64,000 nt of DNA, taken from contig JASANC010003277.1 in assembly GCA_030248135.1 (NCBI GenBank), positions 62,001-126,000 on the forward strand, read 5' to 3'. Below, in pieces: positions 29,490 to 39,282 of the stretch. Both the position numbers and the translations under genes were made by a program. The notes below the pieces were generated by a model that searched no databases, was not told where the DNA came from, and was given only the letters and a program-made list of their open reading frames with translations. The first letter of the stretch is position 1. Every line of letters starts with the position of its first letter. The stretch is from Theristus sp. LFF4_11. Taxonomy: Eukaryota > Nematoda > Chromadorea > Monhysterida > Xyalidae.

Positions 29490-29996
29490 CAGGGTGGGCC
29501 AAAAAGTGGAAATTTAAAATGGCTCGTATAGTATAAGATATTGAGCTGAAAACTGTGAACACTTATAGAATTTATGCCGTCTTTTTGTGTATCTAACCAA
29601 ATAAAAAATATTCCAACCAAGTAATTGGTAGTAATAAGTGGTAACCAAACCAAGTATTCCAATTTCAGCTGAAAACATTGATGTACTGGGAATGCTTCGA
29701 TAAACCGTGGATCGATCGTTTGAACACACTAACTAACTGCGACCACACTGAGCAAACTAAATTATGAAGAAGTCTGAAACAATGGTAAATGAGAATCTGG
29801 TGCTAAAAAGAAGATTTAGAGCACTTTCATGACAACCTAAAAGATTTTGTCGACTGAAGCGATTTTGGATCAACGTTTTCAGCTGAAATTTAAATAGATA
29901 AAAAGAAGGCATAAATAGTTCCAAGTTTCAGCTCAATATCTTGCACTGATGGCGAATATTAGTCATTTTAATCTTCCACTTTTTTAGTCCACCCTG
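29490..29996. mobile_element. mariner/Tc1-type MITE with TA target duplication
   Basis: The 507-bp segment begins CAGGGTGGGCCAAAAAGTGG and ends with the inverted form (CCACTTTTTTAGTCCACCCTG). It is flanked by TA at 29,488-29,489 and 29,997-29,998. Sub-terminal regions are also inverted: TTGAGCTGAAA near 29,542 mirrors TTTCAGCTCAA near 29,929. CAGGGTG-type termini and TA duplication are characteristic of the Tc1/mariner superfamily. There is no transposase ORF, so this is a non-autonomous copy. Confidence 0.75.
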
Positions 29997-29998
29997 TA

Positions 29999-32900
29999 TT
30001 TTATTTACAATAGTAATAACCTGAACGAACCTACATGGAATGTAGTAGGCATGTCTGCCGTTTTTTCTCAAGCACGGAAAATCAAAGTCGGTAAGCAACC
30101 ATATGGGTCAACCAAAAAAAACTAAAGAAAGTGGAAAAAGATGGGACTGGTGTCACACATACAATGTACATACAACAATCATTACAGAAACAACTTTGAG
30201 CAGTAAAAGACAAAGTATAACATCAAGCAAAAGCTCAAATAATGACCGAACAACATTGAACACAGAACTTTACTTTATTTGGAACAACACGGCGTCACGA
30301 CGAGGACACAGTAATTGTGCGCGGTAATTTGTGAGTGAGGGAGAGAAAAAAAGAGCCGTCACATTGCGCTGCGCTGTCTTCAGAAAGCGGCTAGCAGCGG
30401 CGACAGGGACGCACAGTCAACGGAGATGCGTGCGCGCGCGCGTCTAATTGTGTTTGCTGATGTGGTACTGCGATGCGATGGTTTGCTTGGTTGGCAGTAT
30501 GCGTGTGTGTTTGTGTGACGCAGTAAGAAGAAATGAACGAATTCACACAATCGCTAATGAGCGCTCCAAACGGCCGACACAGATAGTTAGGCTCCATATC
30601 TCGCAATCAGACGGCCGGAGTCCATGTACACTGCGTACACAGTCGCTCCACGTTGCTTACACCAATTAGCGCATTCGCAGTTACTCCACACGGCATGCCC
30701 AATGCCTCCCCTGTTATGTATTGCTGCCAGTCGCTACACCACTGATGCTGCGTTCTCTCTCCGTGTCTCGTCAAAGCAATTAGCCGGTTTTTATTTGCCT
30801 TCCAGTCTGACTATCGGTCTTGTATTGGTGGCGTTGTTGTTTCGTTAGTTAGTCCCAGTTTAGTTTCATCGTGTGGCGATAACGGTTTTCGGTTTCTCAC
30901 GATTTCATTTGTGCGTGAAGTGAAGGAAGCGCAATGTGCGTGATTATGTGTTATACACCCCTCTACCAGTTTCTCTGATTGGTTCCTTTGTTGCTCGTGC
31001 TTAATTTCTCTGCGTGTTCGTCTGTTTTTGTTGTCTTCTTGTGTGTCTTTAAAAATATGCTAATTCATATGGCTAGCAGCAAATTGTTGATTATGATTGA
31101 ATTATGTGTTTGATTGAGATACATATATTGCATAGGACAGCCAGTTCCGTATCTTAACTCTGTCCCACTTGCTCCGAAGTCCAACAAACCAACCAACGAT
31201 GGATCAGAAGAACGAACCCCAAAACGAGCGAAATCATAATTGAGTTACCACGGCTGGCGCAGCGTGTTATTAGCCAGAATATAAAATTTGTATTGCACAA
31301 TTTGCGCGCGTCTAATACGTAAACGAGATAAAATTTCTTATTTTTCCCCACCACTTGGTGTTCCTACATGTGACTTTAAACATGCTTGAAATTTGGGTGA
31401 GCTTATTGTGCAGACTATCGCCATGGACATTGAAGAAGAGCAATGGAACAATTTATGTTTATGGCACATGCAATTTATAGCGAGCGCTGTTATAAAATCA
31501 TATGAGTAACATGTAAGGTAAAAACATTTTAGTTGTTCAAGAAAATGACCTTTGTTTGGGTATTCGTGGGGTATGGCATGTTTTTTTATGTGTAAGTGAG
31601 TTGTTAACATTGAAAAATGTACTAATGTGAATGATTTACTACATTCGGAAAAACACTCGCTGCAACAAATGAAAATGGCAAGTAAATAGACATAGCGTAT
31701 TGCCACGTTATTGGGCACTTCCGTCTCATTTTCCATTAATTGCCGAGTAAGTATGATCTAAACGAAATGTATACATGTGAAAAAAGTGTAGGAACTAACT
31801 GGCACGGGAGCCTTTACCTCTTTTCTGGGTCTTTTTTATGGTGCTAAAGAAACCAATTAAGACATGCAACTTTAGCTTCATGTTTTTCATGAAATAATAG
31901 CAAATTTAATGTATACTGTGAAAGAATTTGTTTAAATGTCGACGCATGTGTATGCTTACACACAGCAAAGTGGTGGTTTAAAATGTTTCTTTTTTCTTCA
32001 CTTGAAAAATGAAATTTCGGGAGTTCAGGGTTGAAAGGATTAAGGATTAGCCGTGTTGAAGGTGGCAGAGTTAATTTTTTTAATTAAAACTTTTCAACAC
32101 AGCAACAGGAACGGACGACGACGCCAGCACAAGCCAAGAAGTTGCTTGTTGCTTTGTGAAAAACGAGATTAATTATATCAGAAGCTGGCAAAAGTAAAAG
32201 ACATGTGCAATAATTAGTTTCGGCGAAGCATGGTTTGACTAAAAACAGCAATATTGCCGGAATGTGGTGGTATATACGGTCAAGTCATGCTAATAAACAA
32301 CCACAGCAACAAAGTATGCAAGGCTCAAAAGTGGCCCATATCTTCGTGCGACACGAAAACTGTCAGCAAACACACATAACTCATGTCGGAGGCAGCATAG
32401 TTTTATTTGGTTTCGTTTGCTTTACGGCTTGTTATGGTCATGTTCATGGGATACATGGATCTCGTTGATTAATGTTGTCGTATATGCAAAGTCTATGCAT
32501 GTATGTGCCACTAATACGCAGCGTATGTTACTAATTAGCAAGACTTGCTGCTGACACAGTTCGTTCTAGAGACAGCTGCAGGCAAGCGCTGCAGTCGCTT
32601 TGTCTCTGGCTCTGTCATTAATTTGAGCGACAAATAATGAATCATGATACGTATGTGCTGTGGTGAATGTAACCGTATCGTATAACTCAGACAGCGTGAC
32701 CTTATCTAGAGCGAAGGTGGTAAATCCCGTTAGCCGTTTCGGTTAAAAAAACATTGGTTCCGCCCCAGCTGAATGTGGACTTGTAACGTATTGCCTCGTT
32801 TGTATGAGCCGTCTTATTCATAAACATATGTTACTGATTAACGCAGAAAAGTCGTATCGGTATCCGGCTCGATGGGCGCAATTATTTCTGCGCATGCGAC

Positions 32901-34711
32901 CGTATAGACCATTGGACCAGTTTCTTTTGTTTCATGTGTGTACACATACACCTCCGGCTAATCACATGGTCATCAAACGCCGTATTACGGTTTGTTGTTT
33001 TTGTTGCGAACCACACTGAAAGCACCGGTGTGAAACAATAGCAGTCAATTAAGACAGTGCCGCAACTCAACGATTGACATGCATCTGTGAAAAAAGTTCG
33101 GGCCCTGTAACGAAGGCGACTGCGCGATTTATTTCGCCAGTGATTACCGTACACCAGCGCAATTATCACATGACAACCTCACATATTACAATGTACAGGG
33201 TGGTAGGTACAGATACATGTGCAGGTACAGTCAAGCAGTGTGTGTAGTTCACCTGCAAGTTTTTCTCTAATAGAATATACACAGTCGATATAATCAACGC
33301 TCAGCAAGATTTATAAATGACAGCTACCATGTATGTATGCATGTATGTATGTATGTATGTATGTATGTGGTGGACCCTGCACAGCATGACGTTAAATAAA
33401 TTTTCGCACTTTCAGTCCAGTAATAAAGTCAAACGGGCAAATGAAATCCGGAAGGCACGTGATTTGAACGGAAAAACGAGCAATAAATGCAATTAGTCTC
33501 TCTGCACCACACTAAACTCATACTTCGCCATGCGCTAATAACCGCGGATTTTCAATGGAACTATGCGGAATGCAGCAAGAAAAATTATATTTCTCAGTGA
33601 TTCCAACGACAATAAGTGCCTAATTCATAAAGGGCCGGAGGTTTCGAAAGGCCTGCTGAGACATGCGCGTTTCGCAATAATAATAATAACAACATATTAT
33701 AAATTGATGTTAAATATAATCGCAGTCGGGCATGTCGATTAAGCCAATAAGCAATGTCTGACAATACGACAAGAAAAGTGGCTGAACTGAACAACATACA
33801 CACCATGCTCCATTAAGGTCGCACCTTGGCCTTTTTAAAATGAAGAAAACAGTGCTTAAATTGATGCAAGAATTTTAAATAAACATTTCATGTCTCTATT
33901 TGTGGTCTGATATGCTTAAATGCAGGGAACTGTGGTCGCGTGGTGTATTTGGAATGGGCAAGCACTATATTGCGCCGGAGAGCAGAAATATACGAAAGAT
34001 ATTTTCGATCAATTTAGCACCATTGAAGTCAATTAGCGGGTATTTCTGGTATTTCTGGTGCCCAGTGGAATTAAATATTCCCGGGTCCGGTGTGTAAATG
34101 AGCGAAAATTACAGGCTCAGTCGGGCCTTCGCCTCGTTTCATCTTAATTGCATCAGCCGTCAAAATGGGCTATAAATGTTGAAGTGAAATATATTTTGAC
34201 GTTGGCTTAAGTGAGCATGGGACTATTGTAATTGGAAAGATTTATGAACAAAAGTGCAACCATCGAACTTAGTAACGTAACGAACGACCATACTTGTTCT
34301 TATATGCAACAAGGGTCGAATTATTGAAGCTGAAAAAAAAACGAAAATACCACGTTACCAAAAAATGTCAAGCAAGATCATTTTCCATAAACCTTGAAGA
34401 AACCACTCAGCTAATTGACAACGAACTGAAACCACAAAAACCTTATTTGAAATACGACATCGTGCAGCTTTTCATAAAAACACGTTATGTTTGTGAACCT
34501 GCTTAGTTTGGCATAATTATAAGGTGTAGGAGAGCAAACGTGAATGTGCAATATGCATTAGCGCAAATTTTAAAATGAAAGCAGGCCTGAAGTGTAGTCA
34601 AACATTTTGAAAAAACAACTGGCCTGGAAAGTAAGTCTAGTGGTCCACTATAATAAACCTTTTGCAGAGTAGTACGGTTTCAATGAGTCAGGTCTCGGCA
34701 CGATCTTACTG
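29999..34711. other. non-coding stretch, no supported gene
   Basis: No gene can be supported. The only clear structure is the ATGT microsatellite listed separately. Short GC-richer patches near 30,380-30,460 carry no recognisable coding signal. Confidence 0.45.
33327..33368. repeat. (ATGT)n microsatellite
   Basis: About ten near-perfect tetranucleotide copies of ATGT occur here with one variant unit (GCATGT). Confidence 0.85.
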
Positions 34712-34806
34712 TAAAGCGGCATTCATGAAGAAGTATTTAGTGACGCGTAGCTGCGTTAAAACATAGCCACGCGGTCATTAAATACTGCTTCATGAATGCC
34801 CCTTTA
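34712..34806 (+). mobile_element. ~95-bp palindromic MITE, copy 1
   Basis: The ends TAAAGCGGCATTCATGAAG and its near-perfect inverse are separated by an imperfect palindrome, so almost the whole element can fold into a hairpin. A second copy in the opposite orientation lies at 51,836-51,934 and shares the core GTGACGCGTAGCTGCGTTAA. Two independent copies with the same ends define it as a mobile family. It is too small to encode anything. Confidence 0.7.
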
Positions 34807-35756
34807 ATTTTCCTGAATTCCAACCGTTGTATAACTCAACAAATTGTTGAGTAAATGTTAAGTAACTTATCGGTAGCTGGCGTTAAACATATAACAACAC
34901 TCGTGTTAGTCTGAAGAAGAACCATTTGAAATTGACGACTAGACTGGTACAAAGTAGAAGTGAACATGTACAATGTATACATGTAATCGAAGGTGAAGGG
35001 AGTCCTTTGGTAGATTTTGACTTAGCATTCGTTTATGCAAACGTGCGTCGATCTTCAGACAGCGATAAACGTTTTTAACAATCCGTCTCGTATGCCTCTA
35101 TGCGTGGAACATGTCACAGTTCATGTTGATGTTCGTCGACTAACGCCAATTTCTATAAGTCTTCATGCCGAAATTTGTTGATGAGTTGTTGTAGGATACG
35201 GTGGACTTGCTACGTGAAACCATACTCCGCATAGCATCGAGTATTTTTTTGCTAACATTCGTCTGTTCTTTCTTTTCTTGTGTAATTATAACCCATGAAA
35301 GATCGCTGACAGTAAAGTAATCAATTTACCGAGTCATTAGTAGCCAAGGTTACCGGTGTATATTTTCCGCTGTGCTTGTGTATCATATTATCAGACATGG
35401 AGTAAAAAAAGTAATCGACTAAGATGCGCAACTGCTTTTTATCTGGTGTGTTCGCTCAAAGGTATTGTTTAAAACATAATACCGAGCTCTTGCTGCTCCA
35501 GTTTTTGCTGTGGATGCTTTTTTCTCGGTCGCGAGTGTAACCGCAATTGTTGTTGTTCGAAATTTTTACATTTCATTTCAATTGACAGTGGCTTTGCATG
35601 ATCCATTCTGACGCTAGTTTTAGGATTGCTGCACAAGACCTGCTTCATGCTCATGAATGAAATTCAAATGTTTTTTTTGTTAAAATTTGAAAAATTTTCA
35701 AATGGAAGTTATTTTTTTAACTGTGGTCCGTGACCACAAAAAAGCCATAACGCCAT
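34807..35756. other. stretch downstream of the left gene fragment, nothing supported
   Basis: A minus-strand ORF at 35,469-35,654 is basic and glutamine-rich. It lies beyond the stop codon and poly(A) signal of the adjacent gene and has no recognisable domain, so it is not called. Confidence 0.4.
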
Positions 35757-35762
35757 TTTATT
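35757..35762 (-). promoter_or_regulatory. poly(A) signal AATAAA of the left gene fragment
   Basis: On the minus strand AATAAA lies about 45 nt after the stop codon at 35,806-35,808. It supports this being the 3' end of the minus-strand gene. Confidence 0.45.
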
Positions 35763-35805
35763 TCGATACATTTTTACAACCACTTCCACAAAATTCCAAC
35801 CACAT

Positions 35806-36879
35806 TTAAGCAAATTCGCTTCCACAGGCAACAAAATCTGTAAAAGCTTTGTCAGTCAGAAGGCAATCGGTTATTGTAAATGACTGTTGGAAAGGTTGAC
35901 CTTCAAAAACATCTGTATCTAACGAGTTACCATTGATGCCTAAAACGTTGTCTTCAGTTATTTGTCGTTCGGTTGCCGGCGTTTTAGCGTGTCTGAAATG
36001 AATCTTTTCACAGCATATTTGTTTTGAAATGAAGTTCAGTTTATCAATTAAGAGACACTAAACGTTTACTACAAACAATGCTAAAAATATGAAATCACTA
36101 CAGTTATCAATGTTTTTCCGTTTTTCCAATTCTTCCATCGCTCCTCCACAGCATCGGAATTTTTTTTGCATACACAACACATCATAAGCATTGTATACAT
36201 TGCATTTTCATGTATGAACAACAAACTGGCTTTGAAGCCGAGGATACAGTATAGCAAGACGCACCCAAAAACTCTGCGCTGAAGCAGATATACGGTTTCT
36301 CGCAGAGCTTTTCCAACGGAGTGCCCTTCAGTTGATCAGCGAATCGACCGCACACCGGCGCCGTCGGCTTGCACACGTTGAAGTCGAGTGGACAACGATT
36401 CGGACTGCACACGTCTGTGAGACAAATGTTGCAACGTGAGCTCGAGCAGTTATGGACGCATACTATGGTGCCCCTGGCTCGTCCATGATTTCCATGCCAT
36501 GCCGGAAAGCACACGTACAATGTACATGTGGGTATGTATGAGCACAAGCATCGATGATGAGGCATCCTAGTCGACAAGCCTCCCGGTCCGAATTGTGCCA
36601 CATGATGGCAAATCCGTGACATCATCCTTAAAATCGGCACACGCCCCGGTGTCAAAAAAAATCGCACGCCCCCGCAGATACTGTATTTGTGCGAATTTGC
36701 GGAGTTCCAACGGACCTTGTGGTGTGCACACGGCTCGGTGCAACAGACGCCACGTGAGGCCACGCTTAGTGACGCGCGACACCTCCACCGCGCAATCGTG
36801 GTACTTCGGGCATTTGAACCAGTGGCACGGCGCTGGAAAAGGGGCGTTTCCATTGTTTAAAACGTCATGTACTACCACA
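35806..36879 (-). CDS. 3' exons of a cysteine-rich secreted-type protein (partial gene)
   Basis: Three exons are visible on the minus strand. Exon a (36,879-36,716; acceptor ATAG, donor CAAG|GTCCGT) encodes a segment with PCHWFKCPKYHDC and a later GLTW...AVC, similar in pattern to the end of a sushi/CCP module. Exon b (36,414-36,265; acceptor TTGTCTCACAG, donor G|GTGCGT) encodes a compact module with VCSPNRCPLDFNVC and six further cysteines or turns. It is exactly phase 1 to phase 1 (150 nt), as expected for a shuffled extracellular module. Exon c (35,992-35,806; acceptor TTCATTTCAG) stays open for 61 codons to a stop, followed by AATAAA. The b-to-c phase does not join cleanly: phase 1 gives an early stop, and the long frame needs phase 2. 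An exon or donor is therefore missing from my model. No signal-peptide exon is visible upstream before the repeats. The family is not recognised. Confidence 0.4.
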
Positions 36880-36901
36880 CTATTATCTTTTCTTTAAGAC
36901 C

Positions 36902-37075
36902 TGCGACTCAATGCGGTTGTGGACGCGAAAGGAAACTAGTTTCAATTTTTAATGTGGTAATTCAGAATAGCCTGGCCTTATTTAGGGGACTCGGATCCCT
37001 TTGTCAATTTTGAATTCCCGCGTCGTGCATGAGACTGCTTACCGATCTATGCGCGCATTGAGACGCGGGACCAAA
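36902..37075 (-). mobile_element. ~170-bp MITE with CTCAATGCG terminal repeats, copy 1
   Basis: The ends GCGACTCAATGCG and (inverted) GCGTCTCAATGCG bound a segment found again in the opposite orientation at 53,415-53,597. Shared internal words include GAAACTAGTTTC and GCATGA. It lies just upstream of exon a of the minus-strand gene, so it is within or beside that intron. Confidence 0.5.
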
Positions 37076-37101
37076 ATAAAAGATATTATATACAATGTAC
37101 T

Positions 37102-37286
37102 ACAAGTTCGGAAAAATGCCCGAAGGGCATGAAAAAGGCCAAATATTATTTCAGAATGACACAGATAGAAAAGTGTGACACAAGGATTTTCACAAGATCA
37201 AACATTTTATGAAACGTGTGTGAACTGGAAAGTTACAAACTGAAATAATATTTACGCCAATATCTTTTTTGTCATTCTCAAGGAAG
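37102..37286 (+). repeat. truncated arm of the ACAAGTTCGG foldback family
   Basis: As far as I can read, all 185 nt match the reverse complement of 59,146-59,330, the right arm of the complete family member at 58,691-59,330. The copy is cut at GGAAG, exactly where LTR A begins, so the retrotransposon cluster interrupts or replaced the rest of it. The first 40 nt hold a small palindrome, TGCCCGAAGGGCA. Confidence 0.75.
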
Positions 37287-37683
37287 TGTCAGGTCCACAC
37301 CTGGCGCCTACTTCTTTCCTCAACACGAGATGCTAAACTATTCTATTCTTATTGTCACATCTACTCTTTTATAATAGTTAAACTCTTTTATTGCCATTGG
37401 TTCACAAACATTTCGTGCATTTAACTGTGTTTCTTGCAATTGATTCTTTGTATTCCTGCATCCGACATCACAAATAAACGAAGCAACCAACACCGATTGG
37501 ACTCGTCGTTTGTGGCTAGGAGCAAGGGTACCGTGTGGTCGCCCCACATCAAAGGCGACTGTGCGATCCGTCCAGGAACTGCGCCTGACGTAGGGGCGCC
37601 TGGGCGACCTGGGCGACAACTCACCCGCCTGCGCCAATAGCGACAGGTTTGAACTGTGCCGGCCTCGCTTAAATCTGTGAACC

Positions 37684-37736
37684 GTAAGTTACCTGCAATA
37701 GTCTTTTGTTTATTGTTTCTTTTATTATTATTTCAG
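37684..37736 (+). other. putative GT-AG intron inside LTR A
   Basis: GTAAGT at the 5' end, a T-rich tract and TTATTATTTCAG at the 3' end make a canonical 53-nt intron in the leader upstream of the Gag ATG. Equivalent introns sit in both element LTRs. Confidence 0.55.
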
Positions 37737-37778
37737 TAATACCAGAAGGAGAAAGCGAGTAGCGAGAGGCCATAACGC

Positions 37779-38062
37779 ATGTGTGACTCTAACACTGCGA
37801 TTCTAACAACCAGTTTTGTGGTTCATGCTAACAAGAAGCCCACGTTGAAATGCCAGGAAAGTCAGAAGCCCAGGAACGTAAATACCAGAAGTCCTCACTC
37901 TGTGACCAGTGTCAGTGAGGCGACGCCGCTGTCAGCTGGCGGCCAAAGCCGCGCTGCATCTGGCGTGAGGCACACCCTTCGAGTGTCTACTCTAGGGTCA
38001 GGTGCCGTGAATACCAGGAATGCGGTCCACCTGAAGAGTGGGCCTCCAAGGGTGGTTCCACA
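37779..38062 (+). pseudogene. Gag N-terminal segment carried by LTR A
   Basis: The frame begins MCDSNTAILTTS and stays open for ~95 codons to the LTR end. It matches the first 95 residues of the 1,653-aa Gag codon for codon, with many substitutions but no indel or stop. It has no downstream Gag body and reads into the next LTR. Confidence 0.6.
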
Positions 38063-38068
38063 AATGGT

Positions 38069-38511
38069 TGTCAGGTCCACACCTGGCGCCTACTTCTTTC
38101 CTCAACACGAGATGCTAAACTATTCTATTCTTATTGTCACATCTACTCTTTTATAATAGTTAAACTCTTTTATTGCCATTGGTTCACAAACATTTCGTGC
38201 ATTTAACTGTGTTTCTTGCAATTGATTCTTTGTATTCCTGCATCCGACATCACAAATAAACGAAGCAACCAACACCGATTGGACTCGTCGTTTGTGGCTA
38301 GGAGCAAGGGTACCGTGTGGTCGCCCCACATCAAAGGCGACTGTGCGATCCGTCCAGGAACTGCGCCTGACGTAGGGGCGCCTGGGCGACCTGGGCGACA
38401 ACTCACCCGCCTGCGCCAATAGCGACAGGTTTGAACTGTGCCGGCCTCGCTTAAATCTGTGAACCGTAAGTTACCTGCAATAGTCTTTTGTTTATTGTTT
38501 CTTTTATTATT
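38069..38511 (+). repeat. truncated LTR copy (LTR B)
   Basis: It is identical, as far as I can read, to the first 443 nt of LTR A. It stops inside the LTR intron (after TTTATTATT), where the full element's 5' LTR begins with TGTCAGG. A-B is either a genuine tandem LTR-LTR junction or an assembly duplication. Confidence 0.75.
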
Positions 38512-39282
38512 TGTCAGGTCCACACCTGGCACCGACTTCTTTCCTCAACTGGAATGTTAAACTATTTTGTTTATTTTGTCACACACCATTGTTATAACAG
38601 TTAAACACCTCTTTTCTTATTGGTTTACCATCTTTTTGTGCATTTAATGTTGTGTCCTCGCAATAGTTCTTTGTATTTCTGCATCCGACATCACAATAAA
38701 CGAAGAAACCAACACCGATTGGACTCGTCTTTTATGATTAGGAGCAAAGGTACCGTGTGGTCGCCCACATCAAAGGCGAATACACGATCCGTCCAGGACT
38801 GCGCCTGACGTAGAGGCGCCTGGGCTACCTGGGCGACAACTCACTGCCTGCGCCGATAGCGACAGGTGTAATCACTGCCGGCCTCGCTTAAATCTTCGAA
38901 CCGTAAGTAACCTGCAATAGTTTATTTGTTTATTGTTTCTTTTATTATTATTTCAGTAAGACTAGAAGGAGGAAGCGAGTAGTGAGAGGCCATAACGCAT
39001 GTGTGACGCTAACACTGCGATTCTAACAACCAGTTCTGTGAGTCATGCTAACAAGAAGTCCATGTTGAAGTGCCAGGACAGTCAGAAGCCTAGAAGTAGA
39101 AGTACCAAAAGTCCTCACGTTGTGACCAGTGCTAGTGAGGCGACGCCGCGATCAGTGAGTGGCCTAAGCCGCACTGCATCTGGCGTGAGGCACCCCCTTG
39201 GAGTGTCTGCTCTAAGGTCAAGTGCCGATAATACTAGAAATCAGGACCACTTGAAGAGTGGGCAGCCAAGGAGGGATCCACA
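38512..39282 (+). repeat. 5' LTR of the Gag-only element
   Basis: It starts TGTCAGGTCCACACCTGG and ends GGATCCACA. AATAAA is at 38,695-38,700, a 54-nt intron at 38,903-38,956 and the Gag ATG at 38,999. Its first ~180 nt differ from the 3' LTR much more than the rest does. Confidence 0.85.
38903..38956 (+). other. putative GT-AG intron in the 5' LTR leader
   Basis: GTAAGTAACC starts it and TTATTATTATTTCAG ends it. The 54-nt intron sits 42 nt upstream of the Gag ATG. The boundaries are conserved in LTR A and the 3' LTR although the sequence between them varies. Confidence 0.55.

Larger units (their letters stand above)
37287..38062 (+). repeat. complete solo-type LTR of the Gag-only family (LTR A)
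   Basis: It starts TGTCAGGTCCACACCTGG and ends GGTTCCACA. It contains a TATA-like TTTATAATAG, an AATAAA, a GTAAGT...TTTCAG intron (37,684-37,736) and an ATG at 37,779 with an open frame that runs to the LTR end. Compared with the element LTRs at 38,512 and 45,972 it is clearly diverged but collinear. It is followed after six bases (AATGGT) by a second LTR copy. Confidence 0.8.

Noticed and set aside
33191..33215. CAGGGTGG sequence resembling a mariner terminus
   Set aside because: No partner inverted terminus nearby, so it is probably coincidental.
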